Positions 52,662-62,569 of a stretch of DNA of 64,000 nucleotides are shown one piece after another; within the stretch, counting starts at the first letter, position 1; every line of letters starts with the position of its first letter. Origin of the DNA: Pedobacter glucosidilyticus DSM 23534 (GTDB lineage Bacteria > Bacteroidota > Bacteroidia > Sphingobacteriales > Sphingobacteriaceae). Where the stretch lies: positions 61,831-125,830 of the forward strand of contig NZ_AULF01000012.1 in assembly GCF_000425145.1 (NCBI RefSeq), in the 5' to 3' direction. The notes under the pieces are model-generated. The model worked only from the letters and a program-made list of their open reading frames with translations, searched no databases and was not told the DNA's origin. The translations under genes and the position numbers were made by a program.

Positions 52662-53537
52662 ATGATGAACCAGCTTAAAAAATTTCTTGATTTTTTACTG
52701 TTCAGCAATGTTTTTATTGCTTTAGGCGCTGTTGCACAGGGTTTAGTAACTTATTATTTATTAGATATAAAGCCAGTTTATACCATACTGGCTTTTTTAT
52801 TTTTTGCTACCCTAACCATTTATAATTTCAGTATTCTGATTCAAAAACCTCAGGATTATTTAAACTCGCCTTACCGCAGGGTACGGTGGATTTTTAGTCA
52901 TTACAGATTAAACATCTCTATTACCTTAATTGCCGTATTATCATTAATTCCATTATTTTTCTTACTGAGCTTTGCTTCTAAAGTATTATTATGCCTGTTA
53001 GGCTTGGTTTCTTTTGGCTACTCTTTACCCCTGTTTAGCCTTAACAATCAAAAGTTTGGTTTAAGAAATATACCAGGGTTAAAGCTTTTTTTAATTGCCG
53101 CTGTATGGGCTGTAAGTACAGTTGCTTTGCCTATTTTAGAAATTAACGAGTTACACATCAGCTTTATATCTTTACAGGATACCACCTTGCTAACAGCTAA
53201 AAGATTCTTATTTGTTGCAGCTATTACTGTCCCTTTTGATATTAGAGACCTTTTTCAGGATAAAAATTCGGACTTAAAAACCATCCCAACAGTTTTTGGG
53301 GAAAGAAAAGCTTACCTATTTTGCCAATTGCTACTGGCTTTATATTTAATCATGCTATTTGTTTTCAATAGTGGCTTTAATACAAGTTTTTTTGGTTTGA
53401 TGTTTACCATAGTGCTTGCTGGTTGGCTCATTTTAAAATCAACATGGGAGAAAAACGAGTATTATTATTTCTTGTATCTGGATGGCACTTTAATTTTACA
53501 ATACCTGATGTTACTACTTTTTAACTTAGCGATATGA
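52662..53537 (+). CDS. UbiA-like membrane prenyltransferase-family protein
   Basis: 291 residues with about eight membrane helices. The second Asp-rich motif of UbiA enzymes is present (PFDIRDLFQDKNSDLKTIPT, about 185-204), while the first, usually NDxxDxxxD, is not recognisable in its place near QKPQDYLNSPYRR. The start is the ATG at 52662; an in-frame GTG at 52638 is less likely. It overlaps the MOSC gene by 4 bp. Enzymes of this fold attach prenyl chains to aromatic or other acceptors. The missing motif makes catalysis uncertain, so the name is by fold. Confidence 0.7.
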   Translation: MMNQLKKFLDFLLFSNVFIALGAVAQGLVTYYLLDIKPVYTILAFLFFATLTIYNFSILIQKPQDYLNSPYRRVRWIFSHYRLNISITLIAVLSLIPLFFLLSFASKVLLCLLGLVSFGYSLPLFSLNNQKFGLRNIPGLKLFLIAAVWAVSTVALPILEINELHISFISLQDTTLLTAKRFLFVAAITVPFDIRDLFQDKNSDLKTIPTVFGERKAYLFCQLLLALYLIMLFVFNSGFNTSFFGLMFTIVLAGWLILKSTWEKNEYYYFLYLDGTLILQYLMLLLFNLAI

Positions 53538-54196
53538 GTATCATCCCTATTAAAACTATCAATATAAAAGGTAAGGCAGAGCGTTTGGTTGCCGACCATC
53601 AATCTACCCGAACAGCTTACAATAAAGAGCCTATTAGCACTCCTGAAATTTACCTCACCCTAACAGGTTTTGAAGGGGATACAGTAGTACACACTAAATA
53701 TCACGGTGGTAATGATAAAGCTATTTGCTGTTATAATGCCGATAGATTTACATATTGGAATGAAACCTTAAATCTGGATTTACAAAGTGGCGCTTTTGGC
53801 GAGAATTTAACTTTAACGGGTGATAACGCATTAGAAGAAAATGTTTTTATTGGCGATAGATACGAACTTGGAGAAGCTGTAGTTGAAGTTTCTGAGCCAC
53901 GTGGTCCATGTTACATCATTGGTATCAGACACAATTTAAAGCAATTTCCGGTACTATGCCAAGAAACTGGCTTTACAGGCTTTTATCTGAGAACCATAAA
54001 ACCCGGTAAAGTAAACGTAACAGATAAATTGGTTAAAATTTATAGTCACCCAGCTAAAATTTCGGTGATGGATATCAATCGTATTCGTTACCACGATAAT
54101 AAAAATAAAGCTTGGTTAGAAAAGTTAGTTGCCTTACAAGAGCTTACTGCCGAGTGGCGAGAAAAGTTTCAAGTACTCTTAAACAAGTTGAAATAG
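53534..54196 (+). CDS. MOSC-domain protein (YiiM-like)
   Basis: 220 residues. The MOSC domain (about 40-170) contains LTLTGFEGDTVVHTKYHGGN, AICCYNADRFTYW, GAFGENLT and VSEPRGPCYIIG with the conserved Cys, features of YiiM-type molybdenum-cofactor sulfur-handling proteins that help detoxify N-hydroxylated bases. Its ATG overlaps the UbiA-like stop (ATGA). Its stop codon abuts the stop of the converging response regulator, giving TAGCTA. Confidence 0.93.
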   Translation: MSIIPIKTINIKGKAERLVADHQSTRTAYNKEPISTPEIYLTLTGFEGDTVVHTKYHGGNDKAICCYNADRFTYWNETLNLDLQSGAFGENLTLTGDNALEENVFIGDRYELGEAVVEVSEPRGPCYIIGIRHNLKQFPVLCQETGFTGFYLRTIKPGKVNVTDKLVKIYSHPAKISVMDINRIRYHDNKNKAWLEKLVALQELTAEWREKFQVLLNKLK

Positions 54197-54826
54197 CTAT
54201 ATATATTTAAATTCTTTTGCCCTTGCGATAGCATCTTCTTTATTATTTACCTGTAATTTGATATAAATATTTTTAATATGGAATTTTACTGTATCCACAC
54301 TAATATCTAAGTTTACAGCAATAGATTTATAACTTTTACCTTCTGCAAGCTGTGTTAAAACCACAGTTTCTTTTTTTGATAGCGGATTTTCAATAACATT
54401 CTTTTCAAAAGACTTTACTATCATTCTAGCGATATTGGCACTCATAGGCGCTCCACCTTTAGAAGCCTCATCCAAAGCTCTTATTAATTCTTGGTAGCCA
54501 TTATTTTTGGTAAGATAGCCAACCGCACCAGCACACATAGCTTCAAACACACGTTCGCTATTTTCAAATACAGTAATTATGATGATGTCTATTTTAGGAT
54601 AGCTCGTTTTGATGATAGAGGTAGCTTCTATCCCACTCATTCCGGGCAAGTCTATATCCATCAAAATAATATCTGGCTTTAACTTTTTAATATCCTTAAT
54701 TGCATCTTCACCATTATCATAAACCGCAATTACCCGGTAATTTTCACTATTATTAATCAAAAGCTCAAATCCTTTAGCTACATCGCAATTATCCTCTACA
54801 ATGATAATTTTCCTTTTTAAATCCAT
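54197..54826 (-). CDS. NarL/LuxR-type response regulator
   Basis: 209 residues. Receiver domain (about 5-120) with acceptor Asp in IILMDIDLPGMSG (about 56) and a C-terminal LuxR helix-turn-helix (about 145-205, LSKKETVVLTQLAEGKSYKS, then DISVDTVKFHIKNIYIKL). Its gene follows the histidine kinase with a 1-bp gap, so the pair forms a two-component system. The target genes are unknown. Confidence 0.96.
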   Translation of the reverse strand: MDLKRKIIIVEDNCDVAKGFELLINNSENYRVIAVYDNGEDAIKDIKKLKPDIILMDIDLPGMSGIEATSIIKTSYPKIDIIIITVFENSERVFEAMCAGAVGYLTKNNGYQELIRALDEASKGGAPMSANIARMIVKSFEKNVIENPLSKKETVVLTQLAEGKSYKSIAVNLDISVDTVKFHIKNIYIKLQVNNKEDAIARAKEFKYI

Positions 54827-54827
54827 A

Positions 54828-56096
54828 TTAATCTTTTGATGCTAAGGGTGCCCACACCGTAAATATTGTACCTTCATTTAAAGAAGAAGAAACTTTTAAA
54901 ATAGCTCCAATCTTTTTAATTCTGTTGTTGATATTATTGATACCACGTTTACAAACTTCATGATCACTAAAACCTGATCCATTATCAGAAAAATAAATTT
55001 CTACGCCATCATTAAGCTCTTTCATTTTAAAAACTATTTGCGTGGCGTTTGCATGCTTGGCGGCATTAGTCATCATTTCTTTAAAAATGTAAATTAACTG
55101 CCTGCTTACGGTAGCCTTAAACCTTAGGTTATCTTCTGGTTTGATAGCAGATGCTGAATAAAAGCTAACTCCAAGCTTTACAAAAAAATCTTCACCAAAA
55201 TCTCGCAAATAAATAAACAACTCATCGGCATAATCACTTTTAAAATCTATAGACCAAATAAAGTCTTTTGTACCATGATACAATTGCATAGAACGTTCTT
55301 CTATGCTATGTAGAAGTTGCTTTATTTCTTCTTCATGCCCTTCCGGATTGTTGATTCTTAAACTTACAGACTGGGATAAAATGGTAATACTGGCTAGTTT
55401 GTTACCCATCTCATCATGAAAATCTCTAGCTAATTCATTTCTTAATTTACTTAGCTCTTCTGTTTTAGCTTTAATTTTCTCTTCTAATTCCTGAATTCTC
55501 TCTTGCTTTAAACTTTGTATTTTATGGTTAGCCTTTTCTAATACTTTTTTGAAAGCGATAATCAATCCCGATAAAAACACAATCACAAAAATATAGGTAA
55601 ATACATTGTGGGTTGATGTATGCTGAACGACATAGGCTTTAAATGGAAATGTTTGATAGATATCCAGCATGTACAGCGTAATCATAAACGCCACCACAAA
55701 ACCTGATAAGATGTTACCTACCGTTACATTGGTAAACAAGTAAGCACAAACAATAAGTAAAAGCAGCCATATATTATCAACAGAATATATACCGCCTGTA
55801 TGGTAAACGCTTACTAAAACAGGTAAGGTACAAATGAACATAAAAAAGCCTAAGGAACTACTTAAATCAGACTTTAATCTAAAATAGATTGCAGCAATTA
55901 AAAACCCTAGATAACCTAAAATATTGGTAGCAATTTTTATATGGTCTTGATGATGGAAGACAAAAAAGTAAGCCAGGTAAAAAATCAGAAAAACATTTGT
56001 TACTACAAGTGCATAAGCAAAAATTACTGCCTTTTTGTAATCTTCATGTAAGGGATTATTAAGCTTTGGATGAATTAAATACTGTATTAAACGCAT
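54828..56096 (-). CDS. NarX/DegS-like sensor histidine kinase with membrane sensor domain
   Basis: 422 residues. The first 185 are hydrophobic with about six membrane helices and no large extracellular loop, so it senses something in or near the membrane. A coiled coil follows (about 185-220, ALSK/NHKIQSLKQERIQELEEK region). The HisKA_3 dimerisation box is ELARDFHDEMGNKLASITI, with the His about residue 226. The C-terminal HATPase has NAAKHANATQIV and DNGSGF. Its response-regulator partner lies downstream. Confidence 0.94.
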   Translation of the reverse strand: MRLIQYLIHPKLNNPLHEDYKKAVIFAYALVVTNVFLIFYLAYFFVFHHQDHIKIATNILGYLGFLIAAIYFRLKSDLSSSLGFFMFICTLPVLVSVYHTGGIYSVDNIWLLLLIVCAYLFTNVTVGNILSGFVVAFMITLYMLDIYQTFPFKAYVVQHTSTHNVFTYIFVIVFLSGLIIAFKKVLEKANHKIQSLKQERIQELEEKIKAKTEELSKLRNELARDFHDEMGNKLASITILSQSVSLRINNPEGHEEEIKQLLHSIEERSMQLYHGTKDFIWSIDFKSDYADELFIYLRDFGEDFFVKLGVSFYSASAIKPEDNLRFKATVSRQLIYIFKEMMTNAAKHANATQIVFKMKELNDGVEIYFSDNGSGFSDHEVCKRGINNINNRIKKIGAILKVSSSLNEGTIFTVWAPLASKD

Positions 56097-56156
56097 TTTT
56101 ATAGCATTTACATTTTATTTAAATGTAAGGCTAAAATATGAATGAGACTTCAAAAA

Positions 56157-56181
56157 AAAACTACCCGTTTTGGGTAGTTTT
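56157..56181. terminator. Bidirectional hairpin terminator
   Basis: AAAACTACCC (56157-56166) and GGGTAGTTTT (56172-56181) with a 5-base loop and A/T runs on both sides. It lies upstream of the kinase operon and about 160 bp after the OmpR gene's 3' side. Confidence 0.75.
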
Positions 56182-56224
56182 TATGCGGTATTAAGGGTGT
56201 AACTTTAACCATTAATTTTTTGAT

Positions 56225-56329
56225 ATGAATAAATCATCCACAAATAATAAAGGGTATAAAGTTTATCAGTTTTTTTCTTTTCTATTTGGCTTTATCAAAT
56301 TTATTTTCAACACTTTAAAAATAAACTAG
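56225..56329 (+). CDS. Candidate 34-residue membrane microprotein
   Basis: An open frame from the ATG at 56225 to TAG at 56327-56329. The product is polar at the start (MNKSSTNNKGYKV) then strongly aromatic and hydrophobic (FFSFLFGFIKFIF), like a small single-span peptide. A TAACTTTA box 17 bp upstream is one base off the -7 consensus. It ends 14 bp before the converging response regulator's stop. It may be chance in AT-rich DNA. Confidence 0.3.
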   Translation: MNKSSTNNKGYKVYQFFSFLFGFIKFIFNTLKIN

Positions 56330-56343
56330 GGTAAAAGTTTGTT

Positions 56344-57033
56344 TTAAACGTGAAATCTGTAACCTACGCCTCTAACTGTTTGTAAAAACTGCGGGCGGTC
56401 TGGGTTGTCTTCTATCTTTTTTCTTAACCTAACAATGTGCATATCTAGGGTTCTGGTATTTACATCAGAATTATAGCCCCATACTACCATCATTAAATCA
56501 TCCCTACTGATAATACTATTCACGTTTTTCAGGAAATAAAGTAAAATTCTGTTCTCCAGAATGGTTAACTCAATTTTCTTATTGTTTTTCAATAAAGAGT
56601 GAGTATTTGGGTGATGCTCCATATCACCAAATTTGCTGATTTCAGATTTATCGTGGCTTACCACATACTTAATCTTACTGTCTAACATGGCTACCAAAAC
56701 ATCCATATTAAAAGGTTTGGTTACATAGTCTGAAGCACCAAAATTATACGCATCTATTTTATCTGGGTCTTGTGCTTTGGCCGTCATCATAATGATGAGG
56801 TTTTCAAAGCCTTTAGCCCTAAGTCCTGCACATATTTCTGAACCCTGTTTTCCAGGCAGCATCCAATCCAGAAGCACTATAGCAGGTTGCTCGATTAAAA
56901 CCATTTCTTCTGCCAAGTTACCATCTGCACATTCTACTACCTTATATCCTTCTGTTTGTAAACGGTGCGAAACTAAAAATCTAAGATTTTCATCGTCTTC
57001 AATAATTGCTATTTTAATATCTTTCTGCATCAT
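56344..57033 (-). CDS. OmpR/PhoB-type response regulator
   Basis: 229 residues. Receiver domain (about 5-120) with IVLLDWMLPGKQG (acceptor Asp about 54) and ASDYVTKPF. A winged-helix domain (about 130-228) has LTILENRILLYFLKNVNSII and DMHIVRLRKKIEDNP, ending in TVRGVGYRF. Its start overlaps the kinase stop by one base. The target regulon is unknown; relatives in this group respond to envelope or nutrient stress. Confidence 0.96.
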   Translation of the reverse strand: MMQKDIKIAIIEDDENLRFLVSHRLQTEGYKVVECADGNLAEEMVLIEQPAIVLLDWMLPGKQGSEICAGLRAKGFENLIIMMTAKAQDPDKIDAYNFGASDYVTKPFNMDVLVAMLDSKIKYVVSHDKSEISKFGDMEHHPNTHSLLKNNKKIELTILENRILLYFLKNVNSIISRDDLMMVVWGYNSDVNTRTLDMHIVRLRKKIEDNPDRPQFLQTVRGVGYRFHV

Positions 57034-58703
57034 TATTTATCGTATGGCAAGGTTATTTTAAAATGCGAGCCTATGCCGGGCTTGCTGGTTACGGTAATAT
57101 CGCCATCCATAAAATTAACCAGTTCTTTACAAAATGCCAAACCCAAACCTACACTGCCCTGTTGGTTATATTGGCTTTGGATGCGATAAAATTTCTTAAA
57201 TATATTCTTTATTTCCTTACGTTCTATACCGATACCTTTATCTTCAAAAGAAAAAATAATATTCTTCCTGAACCTATAAATGGTTATTTTCAAGAATTTA
57301 CTTCCTGGCTTGGCATATTTATAAGCGTTTTCAATTAAATTATCAAATAAACTACCTAATAACAACGGATCTGACTTAAAAGTTTCAACTCCTTTTATCA
57401 GCAAATCTATCTCATAGTCTTTATATTTAATTTGAAAAGAATCTATGATGTTTTGGGCAAAAACTTCTAAGTTAATTTCTTCATTTTTAAGCTTGATAGC
57501 CCTATTTTCTATCTGGGTAAAAGATAACAACCTATTCATCAAATCGTTCAAGCGATCGGCCTCTTCATCTAAAATTTTCCCGTAATGATTTTTCTCTCTT
57601 TCTGATAATTCCTTAGCACTTTTAATATTGTTACCAGCAATTTTGATTACAGAAACAGGCGTTTTAAACTCGTGTGTAAAGTTGTTTATAAAATCGTACT
57701 GTAGTTTAAATAGTTTTTGGTTGATGTTGAGATTACGATAAATTAGAAAAGTAATTAACGCCAGAATACAATAAATAAAAAACACACCAAAGGCAATAGG
57801 CATAAATCTTCTGCCCACTTCTTTAATTAAGAAATCTTTCTCACTGGCAAAATAAAGCTTATAATCTGCAAAAGGACCTGACAAAGAAATATCTGTAGTT
57901 AATAGGTTTGGTTTTTCTAAGATAGGATCAAAAGATTGCTTACGAATATTTATAAATTGGTAAATCTCTGGGTGTGGATTTTTAATAACCAATTGGTAAG
58001 GATTAAGCTCAAAAGTAAAAATATCCTGTTGGTACCTTGGTGATGGTGGTAGCTTTTTTAACATTAAATCCTTGTAAACTTTAATCTCCTCCCGCCGCGG
58101 CACATTCATGTAAGTAATACGGTTAGGGATGATGTTATAAAAAGTTTTAAAAATTGTTTCTTCTGATAAAGCCTGGGTAGTATCTGCCTGCTCTATATAG
58201 TTACCTAATTTTAAACCTGCTTTATTAAGCTCTTCTGCATTATTTAATGATAAACCACCTGGATTAGAATTATCAAAAATCACGATGGAGTCTTTAGAAA
58301 TATTACGCCCATATCTAAAAACATTCTTTATACCCAAAGAGAAATTACCTAGTGTTAAACCATCTGCTATAGGTCTGTTGCTAATTTCGGCATCGTAAAA
58401 GATAATACGCTCTACAAAACGGTATTGTTGAAGTACAGAATCTGCATATTTAGAGGCAGAGGTAGAATCTAAATAACCTTGATAGAAAGAAACCTCAGGA
58501 ACAGTATTTTGAAAAAAAGTATTAAATGGCGCTAGCGTTTGTTCTAAAACTTCAATCTTATTTGATGAAAACTCGTTCTCGACATATTTTCTAGTAAAAT
58601 TATAGCCCAAAAAAAGTGCTACTATCAATGAAACAGAAATTAAAACCATAAAAACGACAATCAGAAGGAAGTTTTTACGATATCTTAACTCTTCTGCCTT
58701 CAT
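57033..58703 (-). CDS. Sensor histidine kinase with periplasmic sensor domain
   Basis: 556 residues: membrane helix (about 12-32), a large periplasmic region (about 35-300) without a recognised family, a second helix (about 305-325), a HisKA domain with NFTHEFKTPVSVIKIAG (His about 344) and a HATPase with NAYKYA and GSVGLGLAFCKEL. Its response regulator follows with a 1-bp overlap, and the S9 peptidase gene sits immediately upstream on the same strand, so all three may be co-transcribed. Confidence 0.95.
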   Translation of the reverse strand: MKAEELRYRKNFLLIVVFMVLISVSLIVALFLGYNFTRKYVENEFSSNKIEVLEQTLAPFNTFFQNTVPEVSFYQGYLDSTSASKYADSVLQQYRFVERIIFYDAEISNRPIADGLTLGNFSLGIKNVFRYGRNISKDSIVIFDNSNPGGLSLNNAEELNKAGLKLGNYIEQADTTQALSEETIFKTFYNIIPNRITYMNVPRREEIKVYKDLMLKKLPPSPRYQQDIFTFELNPYQLVIKNPHPEIYQFINIRKQSFDPILEKPNLLTTDISLSGPFADYKLYFASEKDFLIKEVGRRFMPIAFGVFFIYCILALITFLIYRNLNINQKLFKLQYDFINNFTHEFKTPVSVIKIAGNNIKSAKELSEREKNHYGKILDEEADRLNDLMNRLLSFTQIENRAIKLKNEEINLEVFAQNIIDSFQIKYKDYEIDLLIKGVETFKSDPLLLGSLFDNLIENAYKYAKPGSKFLKITIYRFRKNIIFSFEDKGIGIERKEIKNIFKKFYRIQSQYNQQGSVGLGLAFCKELVNFMDGDITVTSKPGIGSHFKITLPYDK

Positions 58704-60599
58704 TTATTTAGAACGGTTTAAATATTTATCAAAAAACAAATCTACTTGTGTATAGAAATTTATTTTATTCTTCTCGTCGCTCAGATAATGGCCTTCGGTT
58801 TTATCAACAATATAATTTACTTCTACTTGATTTTTACGCAGTTCCTTTACAAACTGGTTGGTTTCGCTTAAATTAACTTTCGGGTCTTTACCACCCTGCC
58901 AAATAATTAATGGCGTTTTAATTTTATTGGTCTGAAAAACCGGTGATGAATAGCGTAAATATTCTACATCCTTTTCTGGGTTGCCAATTAGCACATCAAG
59001 CATTTGTTGGTAAGGCTTATAATAAGCCGGAAAACCTTTTAAATAAGTAAACAAATTAATATATCCAGAATATGAAGCTGCACAAACGTAAAGATTGGGA
59101 TTATAAACCACTTGGTTTAGGGCAGAGAAACCTCCAAAACTATAACCAAAAATGGCAATACGGTTAGCATCAGCCAGCTCTTCTTTAATTAACCAATTTA
59201 CACCATCAGTAATATCATGCTGTATATTTTTACTCCAGTTTTTGAAACCCTGTTTTAAAAATGATTTACCAAATCCGGTAGACCCTCTGAAATTAATCTG
59301 AAAAACTGCATAACCCCTATTAGCAAAAAATTGTACCTCTGGAGAGTAGGCCCATGAATTTCTTAGATTTGGCCCGCTGTGCGGATAGATAACTACAGGT
59401 AAATTTTTAGATCCTCTGCCTTTAGGTAAAGTTAAAAAACCTTCTATCTCTAAACCATCTCTATTTTTAAATTTTACATGCTTCATCTCGCACATTTCAG
59501 ACGGCTTAATATCTGGGTTTACATCTGCCAGCTTCATCAAATTTCTATCCTCCAAGTTATAGAAATAATAAGAACCCGGGTCTCTGTCTGTAAAAGTTCT
59601 GATAATTAAATGCTGCTCCTTTTGGTCTTTATGTATCAGCCTTATTTCATCATTACTTAATTTCTTTTTAATATCAGCGAAAGCCTCTTTTAACTGCTTA
59701 TCAAAAAAATAAATTTCTCTTTTCGGATTTTCAAAAACAGCGAAATTTAACGATTGGCTTTTTCTAGAATAACTTACCTCCAGCACATCTCGTTCTTTAT
59801 TCTCATACAGTACTTTGGTTTCTTCTCCGGTTAAGCAATTAAGTTCTACCACTGCTTTTTTGTCTCTATTGATATCAGAAAGCGCAAAAATATGATGCAT
59901 TTTACTGCTAAAGCCAATAGGCTTTAAGGTATTGATAAAATTGCTTGATTTAACAGGTTTGAAAGCTTTGCTTCCCTTTTCGCGGTAATATAAAGTTTCG
60001 GTTACACCATCGCTACCAATAGCCATCCTTATTTCACCATCATTATCTGCTATCCAATCTATAATACTACCCGGATTTTTTTCTACCAATATCTTTTTAC
60101 CCGTTTTTAAATCTAAACTGTAAACATCAAAATTCTCTGGGTTACGCTCGTTAATAGCTAGCAGAATATCATTAGAATCATACTTTAAATAATCTAAAAA
60201 AGTAACTTTAGTATCAGGTTTAAGAGATATTTTGATAGTTTTACTGCCATCATAAATAGAAGAAAAAAGCTGGAAATTCTCTCTAGCACCATTGTCTTTA
60301 TAATAAAGCAAATGTGTATTACTGGCCCAAAAGTAATTACGTACAGATTGATCTGTAAAAGAACTTATCCTGAAAGATGCTTTGGATGTTAAAGATTGCA
60401 CAAAAAGATTGAGCTTACCTTGGTAAGGTTTTAAATAAGAGATAAACTTACCATCCGGAGAGATTTGAAAATTAGATTGCTGAGGGTTTTTAAAAAAAGT
60501 TTCTACCGAAACTTTAGCCGGCTTTTCTTCGTTACTACAAGAAACCAGAAAAATAAATAAAAATAAACCAGATAAAATTTTTAAAAAACTTCTCATCAT
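58704..60599 (-). CDS. S9-family prolyl oligopeptidase, lipoprotein
   Basis: Serine peptidase cleaving short peptides. The start is the ATG at 60599, giving a clean lipoprotein signal (LFIFLVSC) and 632 aa; an upstream in-frame start at 60653 would bury it. The N-terminal propeller (about 30-370) has the expected YFWASNTHLLY-like repeats. The hydrolase domain (about 380-630) has the nucleophile in FGYSFGGFSA (about 486), the Asp in IWQGGKDPKVN and the His in TEGHYLSDE. It lies directly upstream of the kinase gene with no gap, so it may process or report on a signal for it. Confidence 0.92.
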   Translation of the reverse strand: MMRSFLKILSGLFLFIFLVSCSNEEKPAKVSVETFFKNPQQSNFQISPDGKFISYLKPYQGKLNLFVQSLTSKASFRISSFTDQSVRNYFWASNTHLLYYKDNGARENFQLFSSIYDGSKTIKISLKPDTKVTFLDYLKYDSNDILLAINERNPENFDVYSLDLKTGKKILVEKNPGSIIDWIADNDGEIRMAIGSDGVTETLYYREKGSKAFKPVKSSNFINTLKPIGFSSKMHHIFALSDINRDKKAVVELNCLTGEETKVLYENKERDVLEVSYSRKSQSLNFAVFENPKREIYFFDKQLKEAFADIKKKLSNDEIRLIHKDQKEQHLIIRTFTDRDPGSYYFYNLEDRNLMKLADVNPDIKPSEMCEMKHVKFKNRDGLEIEGFLTLPKGRGSKNLPVVIYPHSGPNLRNSWAYSPEVQFFANRGYAVFQINFRGSTGFGKSFLKQGFKNWSKNIQHDITDGVNWLIKEELADANRIAIFGYSFGGFSALNQVVYNPNLYVCAASYSGYINLFTYLKGFPAYYKPYQQMLDVLIGNPEKDVEYLRYSSPVFQTNKIKTPLIIWQGGKDPKVNLSETNQFVKELRKNQVEVNYIVDKTEGHYLSDEKNKINFYTQVDLFFDKYLNRSK

Positions 60600-60751
60600 C
60601 ACTAAATAATCTGCTATCGCTTTCAAAAATTTAAAATAGCTAAAACAAGGCAATCAGCGTTATACATTTTAGTAACATTTAAAATACAAGGTCCGTTCTA
60701 TAATTCGTCAAAAACCGTAAATATCACATAATAATTTCTAATTTAGTAGAA

Positions 60752-62569
60752 ATGAGCATAAAGAAACTCATATTACTATTTGCCTTTTTAAGTTGTTGCA
60801 CTACATTGTTACAAGCGCAACAAGAAAGCGCTATGATACAAGCGCAACAATACTTCTTTAGTGGCGATTACCAAAACGCCATTAAGCTTTATGAGCAGCT
60901 TTACCAAAACCAGCAATATCAAGCATTTATATTTGATAATTATTTCAATAGCCTTTTAAAAATCAATAATGTTGATGAGGCTACCAAACTGGTAAAAAAA
61001 CGTATCAAAGAAGAAGGTAATACACCTGGTTTGTTGCTGTATTTAGGACTTATACAACAACACAAGGGAAATACTGCAGAAGCTGATAAAATTTATGCTG
61101 ATGTGATTAAAAACCTACCCGCAGATGTTTTTACCATCAGTACCATTGCCAGCAATTTCTATAATATCAACAACATAGAAATGGCTACCAAAACATTTCT
61201 AGCAGGCCGTAAGCTTTTAGGTAATGATACCCAGTTTAGTATTGAGCTGATCAATATTTACCGTTACACTAAAGATAAAAACAACCTATCGGCAGAAATT
61301 CTTAACATTATAGAAACTACACCAGAATACTTGCAAATAGCAAAATCTAACTTACAACGCACTTTTGATAGCACAGAAGATTATCAAACATTCAAATCCA
61401 TCCTCCTTAAAAGAGTTCAAAAGGTACCGCAAAATATTGCCCTTTCAGATTTACTAGCATGGACATTTACCCAACTTAAAGAATATGATTTAGCACTCAT
61501 CCAAACCATCGCTATTGATAAAAGAACACAAGATAACGGTGCTAAAGTATTTGCCCTAAGTAACATCCTGGCGGATAATGAGGCTTACGAAGCAGCTATA
61601 AAAGGCTACAATTATGTTGTAGAAAAGGGTAGTCAAAACAGTTATTATAGCCCCGCCAAGCTGGCCTTGCTTAACCTCCAAAAAGAAAAACTATTAAACA
61701 GCCAACACAGCCCAAGCTTAGCCGAGTTAAAAGAACTAGCCAATAGCTATGAAGATATTTTAGAAATGTTGGGTAAAAATGCTCGTTCTATAAACGCTTT
61801 GGTAGAACTTGCTCGCCTAAAAGCCTATTACCTTAACCAAACCCAAGAGGCCGAATTACTTTTAGAACTCGCCTTAGACACCAAAGGACTTAACCCAGAA
61901 GATTTGGCCGAATTAAAAATAGAGCTGGCAGATATTTATACCCTTAATCAAAATTTCTGGGATGCCTCACTCCTACTTGGGCAGGTAGAAAAAGCATTCC
62001 CCAACCATCCACTAGGGCAAGAAGCTAAGTTTAAAAATGCAAAAATATCTTTCTATAAAGGCGATTTTAAATGGGCAAAATCTCAATTAGATGTTTTAAA
62101 AGCTTCAACATCGCAACTTATTGCTAATGATGCGCTAGATTTAAGCCTACTTATACAAGACAACACGTTTGAAGATACCAGCGGAAACGCCTTAAAAGTT
62201 TACGCCCGGGCAGAGTTTCTACGTTTCCAAAATCTAAATAACCAAGCCTTAAGCTTATTAGACAGCCTAACAAAAGCTTATCCAACACATGCTTTAGATG
62301 ATGATATTTGGGTTTCCAAAGCCCGAATTTTCAGTAGTATGAAACAGTTTGAACAAGCCGCAAAAGCTTACGAAACCATTATAGAAAAACATAGTCAAAG
62401 CATCTGGGCAGACGATGCCCTGTTTAACCTAGCTCTTTTGTATCAAGATAAACTCAACAACACCCCAAAAGCCAAACAATGTTACGAGCAGCTTTTAGAA
62501 AAATTCCCTGGCAGTTTATACGTGGTAGAAGCCAATAAAAAATACCGTTTACTAAAAGAAGCTATTTAG
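60752..62569 (+). CDS. Secreted TPR-repeat protein
   Basis: 605 residues with a signal peptide (LSCCTTLLQAQ). The rest is almost entirely helical tetratricopeptide-like repeats, seen in AQQYFFSGDYQNAIKLYEQL near the start and QAAKAYETIIEKHSQSIWAD and KAKQCYEQLLEKFPGSLYVV near the end. Such proteins act as scaffolds in the periplasm. Partners are unknown. A TAATTTAG box lies 5 bp before the start codon, so the message may be leaderless. Confidence 0.92.
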   Translation: MSIKKLILLFAFLSCCTTLLQAQQESAMIQAQQYFFSGDYQNAIKLYEQLYQNQQYQAFIFDNYFNSLLKINNVDEATKLVKKRIKEEGNTPGLLLYLGLIQQHKGNTAEADKIYADVIKNLPADVFTISTIASNFYNINNIEMATKTFLAGRKLLGNDTQFSIELINIYRYTKDKNNLSAEILNIIETTPEYLQIAKSNLQRTFDSTEDYQTFKSILLKRVQKVPQNIALSDLLAWTFTQLKEYDLALIQTIAIDKRTQDNGAKVFALSNILADNEAYEAAIKGYNYVVEKGSQNSYYSPAKLALLNLQKEKLLNSQHSPSLAELKELANSYEDILEMLGKNARSINALVELARLKAYYLNQTQEAELLLELALDTKGLNPEDLAELKIELADIYTLNQNFWDASLLLGQVEKAFPNHPLGQEAKFKNAKISFYKGDFKWAKSQLDVLKASTSQLIANDALDLSLLIQDNTFEDTSGNALKVYARAEFLRFQNLNNQALSLLDSLTKAYPTHALDDDIWVSKARIFSSMKQFEQAAKAYETIIEKHSQSIWADDALFNLALLYQDKLNNTPKAKQCYEQLLEKFPGSLYVVEANKKYRLLKEAI

